Assembly (NCBI RefSeq): GCF_000427865.1
Contig: NZ_ATYV01000004.1
Coordinates: 1 to 64,000, forward strand
DNA: 64,000 nt
From: Corynebacterium sputi DSM 45148
Lineage (GTDB): Bacteria > Actinomycetota > Actinomycetes > Mycobacteriales > Mycobacteriaceae
Reading direction: 5' to 3'
The notes under the pieces are model-generated. The model was not told the DNA's origin. It made no database searches and saw only the letters and a list, made by a program, of their open reading frames with translations. The position numbers and the translations under genes are program-made. Positions 10,378 through 19,728 of this stretch are shown piece by piece (within the stretch, counting starts at the first letter, position 1; each line of letters opens with the position of its first letter).

Positions 10378-10747
10378 GCGGTGACTCCTTAGATCGGATG
10401 TAGCGACTGGGGCGACTCGCTTTGGTACGTATGTGCGCCTGCGAAAACACGCAGACATGGCGAAGCGCCCTAACACTGTTACTTCGGGGACCCAATATGC
10501 CACATAAATCGTGAGGGTTCCGTCATGTTTTGGATCACATGGCACCCCAATGGCCCGGAATCGCTACATTTTCATCTACACAACCGAATAACCCGCAGGT
10601 CACAGCTCGGCGCCGGAGGTCCCAATGTCGGACCACCTGTGATTAATGTCACCCCACGAAACTTATGCTGTTATCCGGTCTTATCGTGAAGTCATCCCCG
10701 GTCAACGCTGTTTCCCCGAACTCCGCGCCATCAGAGCCCCGAGCCGA
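10378..10747. other. Intergenic region with the FAS promoter
   Basis: The 370 bases between FAS and the next minus-strand ORF carry the FAS leader and promoter. The only clear element is a GlxR/CRP-like site at 10638. Open frames here on the plus strand lack ribosome sites and protein character and are not called. No RNA structure of a known riboswitch class was recognised. Confidence 0.5.
10638..10653. promoter_or_regulatory. GlxR/CRP-like binding site upstream of FAS
   Basis: TGTGATTAATGTCACC fits the actinobacterial CRP/GlxR consensus TGTGA-N6-TCACA with one mismatch. It lies about 260 bp upstream of the FAS start, and GlxR is known to control many central and lipid genes in Corynebacterium. 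The distance would suit an upstream promoter or a repressor role. Function is inferred. Confidence 0.5.
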
Positions 10748-10972
10748 TTACCCCAACAAGTCTCGAACTCGCGCAGCCGTGTCATCCACTTCCCTGCGCA
10801 GTTCACCCTCAACCCTCCGAGGAAGCGAACCGTCGGCACGCTCCGCCAGGAGGCGCTCATCATGTTCAGTGGATCCGTCGAAGACCGCGCACGGGTCATC
10901 CACCACCACGGTGTCGTCCGGCTCGATCCCACGTTCTTCGAACCAGATGTCGATGTGCTGGGAAATGCTCAT
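10748..10972 (-). CDS. Small acidic hypothetical protein (74 aa)
   Basis: I do not recognise a named family. The protein begins MSISQHIDIWFEERG and is rich in Asp, Glu and Arg, with no membrane segment or cysteine cluster. It has the composition of a real cytoplasmic protein rather than a shadow frame. A TAGTCT hexamer ends 6 nt before the ATG and no ribosome site is visible, which is the pattern of a leaderless corynebacterial gene and supports this start. It lies 41 bp downstream of the AbgT pseudogene on the same strand. Confidence 0.6.
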   Translation of the reverse strand: MSISQHIDIWFEERGIEPDDTVVVDDPCAVFDGSTEHDERLLAERADGSLPRRVEGELRREVDDTAARVRDLLG

Positions 10973-10978
10973 GCAAAA

Positions 10979-10984
10979 AGACTA
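10979..10984 (-). promoter_or_regulatory. -10 box of a leaderless promoter (small ORF at 10972)
   Basis: TAGTCT on the minus strand is separated by 6 nt (TTTTGC) from ATG 10972, so transcription would start at or beside the A of the start codon. Confidence 0.5.
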
Positions 10985-11013
10985 CGCCCGACCGCCCGGC
11001 GCGATCGTCCGAT

Positions 11014-12669
11014 TTACCGCAACGGTGCGCCCGGCCCCAGCGGGATACCCGCCAAGTACCAGAGGACGAAGAAAAGGAACCAGCCCAGCATCATCGCGAT
11101 CGAGTACGGAATGGCCAGCGCCATCAAGGTGCCGACTCCTGCTCCCTTGTAATACTTCTGCAGGAACGTCAGTGCCAGCGCGAAGTATGGCGACATCGGG
11201 GTGATGATGTTGGTCGGGGAATCTCCAATTCGATACAGCATCTGGGTGACCTCTGGGCTGATTCCCACATACATAAGCATCGGCACCACGATCGGTGCCA
11301 TCAGTGCCCACTGCGCCGACCCCGGGGTAATCACCAGATTGATGAGGGCCACCATCAGGACGAACGCGGCAAACAGCACCAAGGGAGGCAGATCTGCCCG
11401 GGTGAGCAGCTCCGATCCCCTGATGGCAGTCCACTGCCCGAGGTTGGACCAATCGAAATGGGCGGTGAACTGGGATACCGCGAAGAACAGCACCATCATC
11501 GTCGTGAGGGTGCCCAGGCCCTTCTCCATAAACTTCGGCACGTCCGAGGAATTCCGGATCGACCCGTACGAGAGCCCGTAGGCAATTCCGATCGCCGCGA
11601 AGATCGCCGCAATGGACACGACAATGTTCTCCAGCAGCGGAGAATTCAAGATCCCGTCGCCCTCGCCACGCATCGGCGAGCCCGGAATGAGCAGGAGCGC
11701 AAACCATGCAGCCATGAAAACAAGTGCAGTCAGCCCCGCAATTTTGAGTCCCCGCTTCTCCGCATCCGCCAGCGCGAGTTCACCGGTGTCTGAGTGCGGT
11801 TTCCCGTCTTTATCGCCTGGCTCGGCGTCCACTACTCCGTGCTCTCCGGACTTCTGAGGCATGGTGAAGACCGCAGCCTCATGGTTGACCAGCTCATCAG
11901 GGATTGTCCTGCGGGTGTACTTCACAACGAATAGCTCGGTCACCGCGGTGATGATCGCTGCGAGCACCACCGAGGACGCCATCGAGAAGAAGTAGTTCGC
12001 CAACGGCGAGACCACATAGTCCTCCTCCACGAACTGGGCCGCGTTCGTGGAGATTCCTGCCAACAGCACGTCGGTGATGTTCAGCAGCAGCGAAGCATTA
12101 AATCCGGCCGAGGAGGCAGCAAAGGCGACCATGGCTCCTACGATCGGGCTTCGTCCCACCACACGGAAGGCTGCGGCGCCGAGCGGGATGATGATCACGT
12201 AGATCGCATCGGATGCCACCGAACCGGTTACACCAGCCAGAGCCAAGACGAACGTCAGCCACACCGGCGACTTCACCTTCGAGACCGCTCCCCTGATCGC
12301 CGCGCCGATGAAGCCGGAATACTCCGCAATCGCAACACCAAGCATGCAGACCAGAATTAGTCCGAGCGGGACGAAGCTGACGAAGTTGTCGACAGCATCG
12401 GTCACCATCCGCTGCAGGTTCGCGGTGGTGAGCAGACTCTCGACTTCAATTGTCTCGCTTTAGGACGGATCTTCCGCCGACATCCCCGCCAGCGATCCAA
12501 TCCAGGATGCGACGATCACAATCCCTGCGAATATGACGAACAGCCAGAATGGGTTTGGCAGCGCATTGCCGACTCGCTCCAACGTGGCCAGCATCCCCTT
12601 CGGTTTGTCCGGCTTTCCCGACGCGCTACGGCCGGGTCCTTCATCCTTTACTTCAGTGTCTGAACCCAT
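11014..12669 (-). pseudogene. AbgT-family transporter interrupted by one in-frame TAA
   Basis: AbgT-family proteins are inner-membrane transporters of p-aminobenzoyl-glutamate or, in some cases, sulfonamide exporters. The reading frame starts at ATG 12669 after GGAAG and covers 551 codons, but codon 70 (12462-12460) is TAA. Upstream of it are 69 residues with the first membrane helix (NPFWLFVIFAG). Downstream 482 codons stay open in the same frame and keep family features such as ASDAIYVIIIPLG, SAQWALMAPI and GDSPTNIITP. A one-base change from CAA (Gln) would explain the stop. Re-initiation at 12408 would give a protein without the first helix. Read-through or a sequencing error are alternatives. 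Confidence 0.85.
12460..12462 (-). other. In-frame stop codon TAA inside abgT-like gene
   Basis: The minus strand reads TCC TAA AGC GAG with the transporter frame open on both sides and no shift of frame. It is the only interruption in 551 codons. Confidence 0.85.
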
Positions 12670-12864
12670 GCCATCTTCCGTTTCTCAGGGATGCCCTGCC
12701 GGAACGCAGGAACGGACGGAGGCATCCACCGGTCAGTGTCCGGCGCCGTCGCTGGCGCCGTGCGATCGGCGGAAGCCAATATCTATCGCAGATTCAGAAC
12801 TGACGAATGGGTATAGCCTGATGCGCACCAGATACGCAGACCAGTAGATTCCCTGAGAAGCGGA

Positions 12865-12870
12865 TACGAT
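12865..12870 (+). promoter_or_regulatory. -10 box of a leaderless promoter (glycosyltransferase)
   Basis: TACGAT is followed by 6 nt (TCCCGG) and ATG 12877; no ribosome site is present. Confidence 0.5.
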
Positions 12871-12876
12871 TCCCGG

Positions 12877-14142
12877 ATGCGGATCGGACTGTTCACCGAC
12901 ACCTATCACCCAGCGACGAATGGCATCGTCACAGTCGTCGACATCACCCGGAGTCGACTGGAGGACGCCGGACATGAGGTGTAGGTGTTCTGCCCAGGCA
13001 CCCGGGCGGATCGGCGGGCATGGACTGCGCATAACGACGACCACGTGATCTGGTTACCCGGCCTACCCGCGGGGATCTTTGAGGGAAGTCGCCCAGCTGT
13101 TCTCTTCCCTCCTCGGGAATTGCGGGATCCGGCACTGAAGCTGGACGTCATCCACTTTCTCACTCCCACCCAGGTCGGTTTGCTCGGTGTGTATGCGGCT
13201 CAGCGGACCGGTGCGGTGTTGGTCGTCCAGCACTGCACCGACCTGAATAGGTACGCGGCGCATTACCCATCGGCGCTGCCTGGTGTCCTCGCTCTCAGTG
13301 CGATGCTGCCATTTGTCTTCAAACTCACCGGCACGGATGTACGCACCCTGTTGTCGATGTACCGCCCGCGCCGTCGGATCAGTGTGTGGAACGCGGAGAT
13401 CGCCTCCGCCACGTTGGCAATGGTCTACAGCCGCTGTGACCGGGTCATCGCATTGTCTCGCAAGAGCGTGCGCCAATTGGGGTCCACCACCGGCCCCTAC
13501 GGCTTTGACGTGGAGCTGCTTCCTACCGGAGTCGATCCCCTGGCGGAGCCCTCCCTGGCGCAGATCGCTGAATTCCGTCAAACCTGGGGAATCGGTGGGG
13601 AGGATGAGGTGATCGGGTACGTCGGGAGGCTTGGAGCTGAGAAGAACCTCGAACTTCTTATCCAGACCTTCGCCCACCTCGCGCCCCAGCGGCCGAGGCT
13701 GAAGCTCCTCTTCGTCGGCGACTTCAATCACCGCGACAGACTTGAGGAATTGGCGCAGGACACCGGCCACGGAGACCGGATCATCTTCACCGGGAGGCTG
13801 CCGCGGAACACCCTGGGAGTCGCGTACGCCACGCTGGATGTGTTTTTGTTCCCCTCCGTCACGGGCACTCAGGGGCTGGTCCTTCATGAGGCAGCCGCAG
13901 CGGGATGTCCGCTCATCATCGTCGACGGAGAACTCAGTGAGGTCCTCACCGAGGGCGAAAATGGATACGTGGTGAGGAATGACAGTTCAGAGATGGCAGA
14001 GAAAACTGCCTCGCTTCTCGACGCCCCCATCCTCATCCAGAAATTCTCCCACCACAGCAAAAACCTGGCCGCCCGATTCAGCGAAAAGAATCAGGTGGCC
14101 AGGCAGATCGCCCTGTATGAGCGGCTAGCGTCAGTTGGATGA
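12877..14142 (+). pseudogene. GT4-family glycosyltransferase interrupted by one in-frame TAG
   Basis: The product would be a GT-B fold, retaining glycosyltransferase of the kind that adds mannose or glucose to membrane lipids. The N-terminus MRIGLFTDTYHPATNGI and the later GYVGRLGAEKNLELL and HEAAAAGCPLI segments are typical of GT4 enzymes. The frame begins at ATG 12877, six nt after a TACGAT hexamer. Codon 36 (12982-12984) is TAG between GHEV and VFCPGT, where family members usually have an aromatic residue; TAC to TAG would explain it. The remaining 386 codons are open and look conserved. The 3' end overlaps the convergent yihY-like gene by 12 bp. Substrate unknown; the protein is probably lost or shortened. 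Confidence 0.85.
12982..12984 (+). other. In-frame stop codon TAG inside GT4 gene
   Basis: GAG GTG TAG GTG TTC is read in the uninterrupted glycosyltransferase frame, so this is a nonsense change and not a frameshift. Confidence 0.85.
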
Positions 14143-15300
14143 CGCCGAAGAGGTGTCCTTGTCGTTCGAGGACTTCTCATCCGGCTCCGGAGAAGTTGCC
14201 TCGTCGGCAGCGGACGCTGCCTGCGGTTCACCGGTGAGTTCGTTGCTTCGACCGGCGGTCAGACGCAGTGCGCGAGCCTTCTCGGCTTCCTTCTGACGCT
14301 TCTCTTCCTTCTTCTCATACGCACCAGAGTCACGCACCGGAAGCTGGATCTCCCACTCTGCGGGCAGGCCTGCCTGCAGTTGGCGGCCGCGCTCGATCTC
14401 ACTGTCCAGCACTGCACCGAAGAGCAGGATTGCGTTGATGATGTAGATCCACAGCAGCAGGATGATGACACCGGCCAGGGCACCGTAGGTGGCGTTGTAG
14501 TTGCCGAAGTTACGGACGTAGAAGAAGAAGCCCAAGGTCGCGAGCAAAGCAACAACAATTGCCAAGACGGCACCGGTACTGAGCCAACGGAACTTCGGCT
14601 GCTTCACGTTCGGAGTGGCGTAGTACAGCAGAGCGATCACCAAAATGACCACGCCACCGAGGATCAGCCACTTGCCGTAACCCCACACGTACTCAGCGGT
14701 CGAGCCGAGGCCCAACGCGTCCAGGGCCGCCTGTGCAATCGGGCCGGAGACCACGAAGATGATCAGCGCGATGACACCGAGGAACAGCAGGATGAACGTG
14801 AGGATGTACATCTGGATGGTGAACTTGATCGGGTTACGGCCCTCAGGGACCTGGTAGATCAGGTTCATCGACCGACTGAACGCCTTGATGTAACTGGACG
14901 CGGTCCACAGTGCAGTCAGCAGACCAAGGAACAGACCAAGGCCTGCCGCCGGCGCGGTCAGCACCGAAGACAGCGCAGGTTCAATGGTCTCGAACATGCT
15001 CGGGGAGGCGATCTTTCGGACCTCATCCATGATGGCCTCGACAGAGGACTCATCCTGGCCGAAAAGGCTCAGCATTGAGACCAGCGCGATCATCGCGGGG
15101 AACATGGCAAACAGGGAACGGTACGTCAGGCTCGATGCCAGGTCAGTGCACCCACGGTCGGTGTACTGACGGACGGTACCGGCGAGAATAAACTTCCACG
15201 ACGGCCCGGTGATCTGCCGCAGGTTCTTCGGCTTCCGGCTGTCGTTGGGGTCCGCGGCATCCGCGAGCCCCTCCATGCGCTGGGATTCTCTTGACGGCAT
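14131..15300 (-). CDS. YihY/BrkB-family inner membrane protein, copy 1 (389 aa)
   Basis: The protein has the six hydrophobic segments of the YihY/BrkB family between about residues 40 and 310 and keeps the family signature TYRSLFAMFPAMIALVSM. The family was once named RNase BN in error; its role is still unclear, with transport or envelope functions proposed. The last 80 residues are a charged tail rich in Lys, Glu and Ser, probably cytoplasmic. ATG 15300 follows GAGAGGA by about 8 nt. A paralogue lies 161 bp upstream on the same strand, so the pair arose by tandem duplication. The stop overlaps the convergent glycosyltransferase gene. Confidence 0.9.
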   Translation of the reverse strand: MPSRESQRMEGLADAADPNDSRKPKNLRQITGPSWKFILAGTVRQYTDRGCTDLASSLTYRSLFAMFPAMIALVSMLSLFGQDESSVEAIMDEVRKIASPSMFETIEPALSSVLTAPAAGLGLFLGLLTALWTASSYIKAFSRSMNLIYQVPEGRNPIKFTIQMYILTFILLFLGVIALIIFVVSGPIAQAALDALGLGSTAEYVWGYGKWLILGGVVILVIALLYYATPNVKQPKFRWLSTGAVLAIVVALLATLGFFFYVRNFGNYNATYGALAGVIILLLWIYIINAILLFGAVLDSEIERGRQLQAGLPAEWEIQLPVRDSGAYEKKEEKRQKEAEKARALRLTAGRSNELTGEPQAASAADEATSPEPDEKSSNDKDTSSASSN

Positions 15301-15461
15301 CGCGCGGTCCTCTCACTTCTGAGGGCCAGCCAGTTGGCTGACCCGGCGAGCAGCTGCTCAATCTGTCACGGCAATTCTTACTTCAGCCTAAACGACCCCT
15401 CAGCATAATGCCCTTTCCACTCACAGGATGTGTGGTGTTGGCTGGGGACGTCGGGAAGCGT

Positions 15462-16556
15462 TTATTCAAAAACCTTGGTATCTACTTCCTCAATCCTCGA
15501 AGTACGACCAGCGCTGAGCCGCAGCGCGCGGGCCTTTTCCGCCTGGATATCGCGCTTCTTCTCTTCCTCCTGATAAGCCGCCTTCGCACGAACGGGCAGC
15601 TGGATGTCCCATTCCGCGGCCAGCCCCGCCTGCAGTTCGCGGGCGCGTTCAATCTCACTATCAATGACGGCACCGAACAGCAGGATTGAATTGGCGATGT
15701 AGAGCCACACCAGGAAGATAATGACGCCAGCTAAGGATCCATAAGTCGCGTCATAGTCGCTGAAGTTACGCACGTAGATCGAGAAAATCAGCGTGGCGAC
15801 GATGGTGATCACAATTGCGATGAATGAGCCGGTGGTCATCCAGCGAAACTTCGGCTGCTGAACGTTCGGAGTCAGCCAATACAACACCGCGGTCACGAGG
15901 ACGATCACACCTGCCAACACGAACCATTTGAGGTACATCCACACATCCGCGGCCGATTCGCCAAGTCCAAAGTGACTGAACAACACATCAACCCACGGCC
16001 CCGACAGCACGATCGACAGCATTCCCAACGCCCCAAGCAACAGCAAGAACGCGGTCAATGCGTACATCTGGATGGTGAGCCTGATGCCTTTGCGGCCCTC
16101 CGGGACCCCGTAGATCCGATTCATCGCTTCACTGAACGCGGTGACCCACTTTGACGCGGACCATAGCGCCGCCGCTAAGCCCACCACGAGGCCAAAACCT
16201 GCTGCCGGCGCCGACAGCACCCCGCGCAGGATGGGTTCCACAATGTCCCAGGTGTCCTCCGAGGCAAGGCGCTGCAGATCATCCAAGAACAGATCCACCG
16301 ACCGTTCGTCCTGCCCCACCAGGCTCAGCATCGACACCAACGCGACCATGCTGGGGAAGATAGCGAACAGCGCGGTATAGGTCAGGCTGCCAGCTAGGTG
16401 CGAGCATTCCTTCGCCTTGTACTGCGGGTAAGACGAACGGATGATGAATGCCCACGATGCTCGAGTGATCTTCTGCAGGTGCGCCGGCTTCCTCGCATCA
16501 TTCGGCGCTGCCGCGTCAGCGAGTTCCTCAAGGCGTTCCCGGTCCGGCGATGGCAT
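15462..16556 (-). CDS. YihY/BrkB-family inner membrane protein, copy 2 (364 aa)
   Basis: This is a close paralogue of the downstream gene, aligning along its whole length (PNDARKPAHLQKITRASW against PNDSRKPKNLRQITGPSW; TYTALFAIFPSMVALVSML). It has the same six membrane segments and a shorter charged tail. ATG 16556 is preceded by GGGAGG at 6 nt. The two genes share orientation and a 161-bp gap without an obvious strong terminator, so they may be co-transcribed. Function is not established for the family. Confidence 0.9.
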   Translation of the reverse strand: MPSPDRERLEELADAAAPNDARKPAHLQKITRASWAFIIRSSYPQYKAKECSHLAGSLTYTALFAIFPSMVALVSMLSLVGQDERSVDLFLDDLQRLASEDTWDIVEPILRGVLSAPAAGFGLVVGLAAALWSASKWVTAFSEAMNRIYGVPEGRKGIRLTIQMYALTAFLLLLGALGMLSIVLSGPWVDVLFSHFGLGESAADVWMYLKWFVLAGVIVLVTAVLYWLTPNVQQPKFRWMTTGSFIAIVITIVATLIFSIYVRNFSDYDATYGSLAGVIIFLVWLYIANSILLFGAVIDSEIERARELQAGLAAEWDIQLPVRAKAAYQEEEKKRDIQAEKARALRLSAGRTSRIEEVDTKVFE

Positions 16557-16664
16557 TGGTAGACCTCCCAGGTGTGGCTGTTGGATTCAGGATACGTAAA
16601 GAAAGTTTTGCCTAACGACGTTTACCTACCCACCAATTCCCCCCCACCCACGGGGCAAAGACAC

Positions 16665-16700
16665 AAAACGCGGCACCTGGATAACTCCAGATGCCGCGTT
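16665..16700 (-). terminator. Rho-independent terminator of tRNA-Leu
   Basis: On the minus strand AACGCGGCA pairs with TGCCGCGTT around an inner CTGG/CCAG stem, followed by TTTTGTGTCTTT. It begins 7 bp past the tRNA 3' end. Confidence 0.75.
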
Positions 16701-16706
16701 GCTATG

Positions 16707-16791
<85 letters not shown>

Positions 16792-16845
16792 AAACAAACG
16801 GATCCCGAGACCGGGGTCCATTTACCAGGACTCAGTATAGGGGGT

Positions 16846-16851
16846 TAGGCT
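16846..16851 (+). promoter_or_regulatory. -10 box of a leaderless promoter (LprD-like gene)
   Basis: TAGGCT is followed by 6 nt (GGCGGC) and GTG 16858, with no ribosome site. Confidence 0.5.
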
Positions 16852-16857
16852 GGCGGC

Positions 16858-17337
16858 GTGACACCCAGTACCGGAAAGTCAGATTCGTCCCAGCAGACAA
16901 CCGAGCAAAAGCACCCGATCAGCACACGCGTGCGGGTGGTTCAGCTCGTGTTCCTGACCATCGCAGTCGGCATCACGATGGGCATGGCCTACTGGCAATT
17001 TAGCCGGTGGGACTCCACGAACTCCTGGCAAAATCTCGGTTACGCCTTCCAGTGGCCTGCCTTCGGCATTTTCTTCATCTGGGCGTACCGCAAGTACATG
17101 GAGTACGAAAAGGAACGCGCCGCCGGCACCATCGACGCCGCCTACATCGTCCCCGAAGGCACGATGACTGAGATCCCGGACGACTTCCTCCCCGAGTCCA
17201 AGGCTGCGACCGCGGAAGTACCCACCGCAGTCGATGAACGACGCTCGTCCCGCCGTGGACCTAGCGCCGATACTTCTGGCCAGTCCGGAGCAACCGGAAT
17301 CACCGGGAACTCCGCGCCGGATTCATCCGACCACTAG
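16858..17337 (+). CDS. LprD/Rv1343c-like membrane protein (159 aa)
   Basis: The N-terminal half holds two membrane segments (QLVFLTIAVGITMGMAYWQF at about 26-45 and QWPAFGIFFIWAYRKYMEYE), linked by RWDSTNSWQNLGYA, a pattern shared with the mycobacterial Rv1343c (LprD) protein. The C-terminal 60 residues are hydrophilic and low-complexity. No lipobox cysteine is visible, so the lipoprotein name of the mycobacterial relative does not apply here. GTG 16858 is chosen because a TAGGCT hexamer sits 6 nt upstream. The next gene follows after 60 bp, as in the mycobacterial pair Rv1343c-Rv1342c. Molecular function is unknown. Confidence 0.8.
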   Translation: MTPSTGKSDSSQQTTEQKHPISTRVRVVQLVFLTIAVGITMGMAYWQFSRWDSTNSWQNLGYAFQWPAFGIFFIWAYRKYMEYEKERAAGTIDAAYIVPEGTMTEIPDDFLPESKAATAEVPTAVDERRSSRRGPSADTSGQSGATGITGNSAPDSSDH

Positions 17338-17397
17338 GCAGCACTCTCCATAACAGCCCGAGTATGTCGGGCCGCGAATTTTCAGGAGTTCATACCC

Positions 17398-17892
17398 GTG
17401 ACCCACCCATCCTCCGACACCCCGGACGCAAGCGCAGGAAACCCTCCTACCGCTGACGGCCCTCCGCTGGACTCGCAGTCCGCTGCTCTCGGATCAATTC
17501 CGTCGGGAACGCCGACCGGTCCGTCGTCGATCAGCATCGTCCGCCGCCGCAGGGTGAAGTTGGCACTGATGTTCTTCTCGCTCACCGCGTACCTCACGGG
17601 TGTGCTGCTGCTGTCCCTGCTCGGTGCGATGATCGCCGTGTACGGATTCATGGGATTCAGCTTCGCCGACGGCCAGCAGAAGCCTTTCTGGTTCGCCCCG
17701 ATCGCTATCTCCCACGGGTACGCCTACCTGGCGTTCATCATCTCGATCGTGAACCTCGGTGTGAAGGCCCGTTGGACTCCATCGAAGTGGATCATCACCG
17801 CTCTCGGTGGTGTCGTGCCGTTCCTGTCCTTCTACGTTGAGGCGAAGCGCCGCAAGGAAGTGGAAGTGCAGTTCGGAGTCAAGGAACTCTAG
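17398..17892 (+). CDS. DUF3817 integral membrane protein (164 aa)
   Basis: After a 50-residue Pro/Ser/Ala-rich start, the protein has three membrane segments (about 62-86, 100-120 and 130-145) and ends with the basic KRRKEVEVQF. The HGYAYLAFI segment and the closing PFLSFYVE are typical of DUF3817 proteins, the family of Rv1342c. GTG 17398 follows CAGGAG by 9 nt. Gene order next to the LprD-like gene and rdgB is conserved with mycobacteria. Function is not known. Confidence 0.85.
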   Translation: MTHPSSDTPDASAGNPPTADGPPLDSQSAALGSIPSGTPTGPSSISIVRRRRVKLALMFFSLTAYLTGVLLLSLLGAMIAVYGFMGFSFADGQQKPFWFAPIAISHGYAYLAFIISIVNLGVKARWTPSKWIITALGGVVPFLSFYVEAKRRKEVEVQFGVKEL

Positions 17893-18026
17893 CCGCCCCG
17901 CTGCCCTACTACGGCAACTCAAGGCGACAGCCGACGACGCCCGAGCGAACCTGGATTGCGATGGTTCCCTCGGGCTTTGTCATGTGTGACGAGGTATCCT
18001 TGCCACTTTTCGACATGACGACCCCC

Positions 18027-18057
18027 CTTCCAACAGTTATCGATGCTGTTGGCAGGA
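18027..18057. terminator. Hairpin between convergent DUF3817 and rdgB genes
   Basis: CCAACAG and CTGTTGG form a stem with a 9-nt loop, extended by C/G-rich flanks. There is no clear T run on either side, so it could terminate both genes only weakly. Confidence 0.45.
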
Positions 18058-18069
18058 GGGTCAGGGAAA

Positions 18070-18774
18070 TCAGTTGCCGTCGGTTTCGACCAAGCGCTGA
18101 ATCGTCGGGATCAGCTGACGCAGCGCGCGGCCGCGGTGGCTGAGCTCGTCCTTGTCCTCCGGATCGAGCTGTGCGGCGCTGCGGGGCTCCGGGAACTTGT
18201 CAGTGTCCCGGCCGGCCTTGACTCGCTGGTCTTCCTCGTGCGGAATGAACAGCGGGTCGTATCCGAATCCGTGCTCACCACGGAGTTCATCGGAAACGCG
18301 ACCGCGCCATTCACCGCGGAAGGTGTAGATGCTGTCGCCGTGCCCGTCGTCAGTCGCGATGCCGTCGCCGGCGCTCTCCCCACCCGGGTTAACCAGGACC
18401 ACGGCGGATACGAAGGCCGCGCCTCGGCGACCCGCAGGAATGTCGCGGAGCTGCTTGAGCAGGAGGTTGTTGTTCGCGGAGTCATCACCGTGGCCCCCGG
18501 ACCAGCGTGCGGACAGGACGCCGGGCATTCCATTCATCTCATCGACCGAAAGGCCGGAGTCATCGGCGAAGCACGGCAATCCGGTCGCCAGAGCCCCGTC
18601 GAGGGCCTTAATCAGGGCGTTGTCCTCGAAGTTACGGCCGTCTTCCGGACGCTCGGGAAATTCCTCCACGTCATTCAGGCTCAGAAGTTCGATTCCTTCG
18701 ATCTCTGCAGATTCCAGGACTCGCCGAAGCTCGATGAGCTTCTTGTCATTCCGCGTGGCCACCAGCAGTTTCAT
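18070..18774 (-). CDS. rdgB: RdgB/HAM1 non-canonical purine NTP pyrophosphatase (234 aa)
   Basis: The enzyme hydrolyses dITP, ITP and XTP to the monophosphate, keeping deaminated purines out of DNA and RNA. The family's N-terminal ATRNDKKLIELRRVL, the metal-binding FEDNALIKA and FADDSGLSVDEM, and the substrate loop GFGYDPLF are all present. ATG 18774 is preferred over the in-frame start at 18789 because GGAAGGA lies 8 nt upstream of it. The gene lies 92 bp after rph on the same strand, the order found in mycobacteria (Rv1340-Rv1341). Confidence 0.95.
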   Translation of the reverse strand: MKLLVATRNDKKLIELRRVLESAEIEGIELLSLNDVEEFPERPEDGRNFEDNALIKALDGALATGLPCFADDSGLSVDEMNGMPGVLSARWSGGHGDDSANNNLLLKQLRDIPAGRRGAAFVSAVVLVNPGGESAGDGIATDDGHGDSIYTFRGEWRGRVSDELRGEHGFGYDPLFIPHEEDQRVKAGRDTDKFPEPRSAAQLDPEDKDELSHRGRALRQLIPTIQRLVETDGN

Positions 18775-18866
18775 CGGAGTTCCTTCCATAATCTTTTCGT
18801 CTCGGTTGACCCGGCGCCTGAGGCCCCGGACCGAACGTCGTTAGTCAATGGTAACGAGAACAGGGC

Positions 18867-19646
18867 CTACTTTGCGTGAGGCAGGTCACCCGGGTACGGG
18901 GCGCGGAGAGCTTCCTGCTGCGCAGTAACGAGCTCCTTCAAGCCCTTTTCTGCCACATCGAGCATGGCGTTGAGCTGATCGCGGGAGAAGGTGTCCTGCT
19001 CACCGGTGCCCTGAACCTCAACGAGGCCGCCCTGTGCATTCATGACGACATTGAGGTCAACGTCTGCGCGGGAGTCTTCTTCGTAGGGCAGGTCCAGGCG
19101 GACTTCGCCGTCGATGATTCCGACAGAGACAGCTGCGACCGGGGACTGCAGCGGGTCGCCCGGAACGGCGCCGGCGGCCTTGAGGTAGGTCAGTGCGTCG
19201 GCAAGCGCGACGTAAGCCCCGGTGATCGCCGCGGTGCGAGTGCCACCGTCGGCCTGCAAGACATCGCAGTCGATGTTTATGGTGTTCTCACCGAGGGCCC
19301 GCAGATCCACGGCGGCACGCAGTGCGCGGCCGACGAGGCGGGAGATCTCCTGGGTACGACCCTTGACCTTGCCCTTGGTGGCCTCACGCTGCATGCGCTC
19401 GTGAGTCGACGCCGGGAGCATGGAGTACTCGGCAGTCAGCCAGCCCTCGCCGGAGTCCTTTTTGAAGCGCGGAACACGCTGTTCCACCGAGGCGGTGCAC
19501 ATCACACGGGTGTTGCCGAAGGTGACCAGCACCGAACCGGCCGGGTTACTGGTGAAGCCACGGGTGATGGTGACGGGGCGCATTTCATCGAAGGCGCGAC
19601 CGTCCTTGCGCACGCTCGTACCGGATTTGTCGTTCACATCAGTCAT
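18867..19646 (-). CDS. rph: Ribonuclease PH (259 aa)
   Basis: RNase PH trims the 3' tail of tRNA precursors with phosphate, acting as a cytoplasmic hexamer. The sequence shows [13 protein letters not shown], the phosphate-site [15 protein letters not shown] and [18 protein letters not shown], with length matching the family. No ribosome site precedes ATG 19646; instead TACCGT ends 7 nt upstream, implying a leaderless message. Its neighbours rdgB and the Rv1339-like gene reproduce the mycobacterial order. Confidence 0.96.
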   Translation of the reverse strand: MTDVNDKSGTSVRKDGRAFDEMRPVTITRGFTSNPAGSVLVTFGNTRVMCTASVEQRVPRFKKDSGEGWLTAEYSMLPASTHERMQREATKGKVKGRTQEISRLVGRALRAAVDLRALGENTINIDCDVLQADGGTRTAAITGAYVALADALTYLKAAGAVPGDPLQSPVAAVSVGIIDGEVRLDLPYEEDSRADVDLNVVMNAQGGLVEVQGTGEQDTFSRDQLNAMLDVAEKGLKELVTAQQEALRAPYPGDLPHAK

Positions 19647-19653
19647 GCGTCAA

Positions 19654-19659
19654 ACGGTA
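19654..19659 (-). promoter_or_regulatory. -10 box of a leaderless promoter (rph)
   Basis: TACCGT on the minus strand is followed by 7 nt (TTGACGC) and ATG 19646. Confidence 0.5.
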
Positions 19660-19728
19660 CATGGCGTGAGCGCCGTCTCAAGGCGGTACCGCAGGACCAG
19701 CTGAGGTACCCCTCTGTGCTAAAGCAGA

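Noticed and set aside
10646..11204. Overlapping plus-strand frames in the gap upstream of FAS and through the small ORF
   Set aside because: Ser/Arg-rich composition, no ribosome site, and they overlap the better-supported minus-strand ORF at 10748-10972.
14131..16556. Calling the YihY proteins ribonuclease BN
   Set aside because: That name came from an early misassignment; the sequence shows only membrane helices and no nuclease motif.
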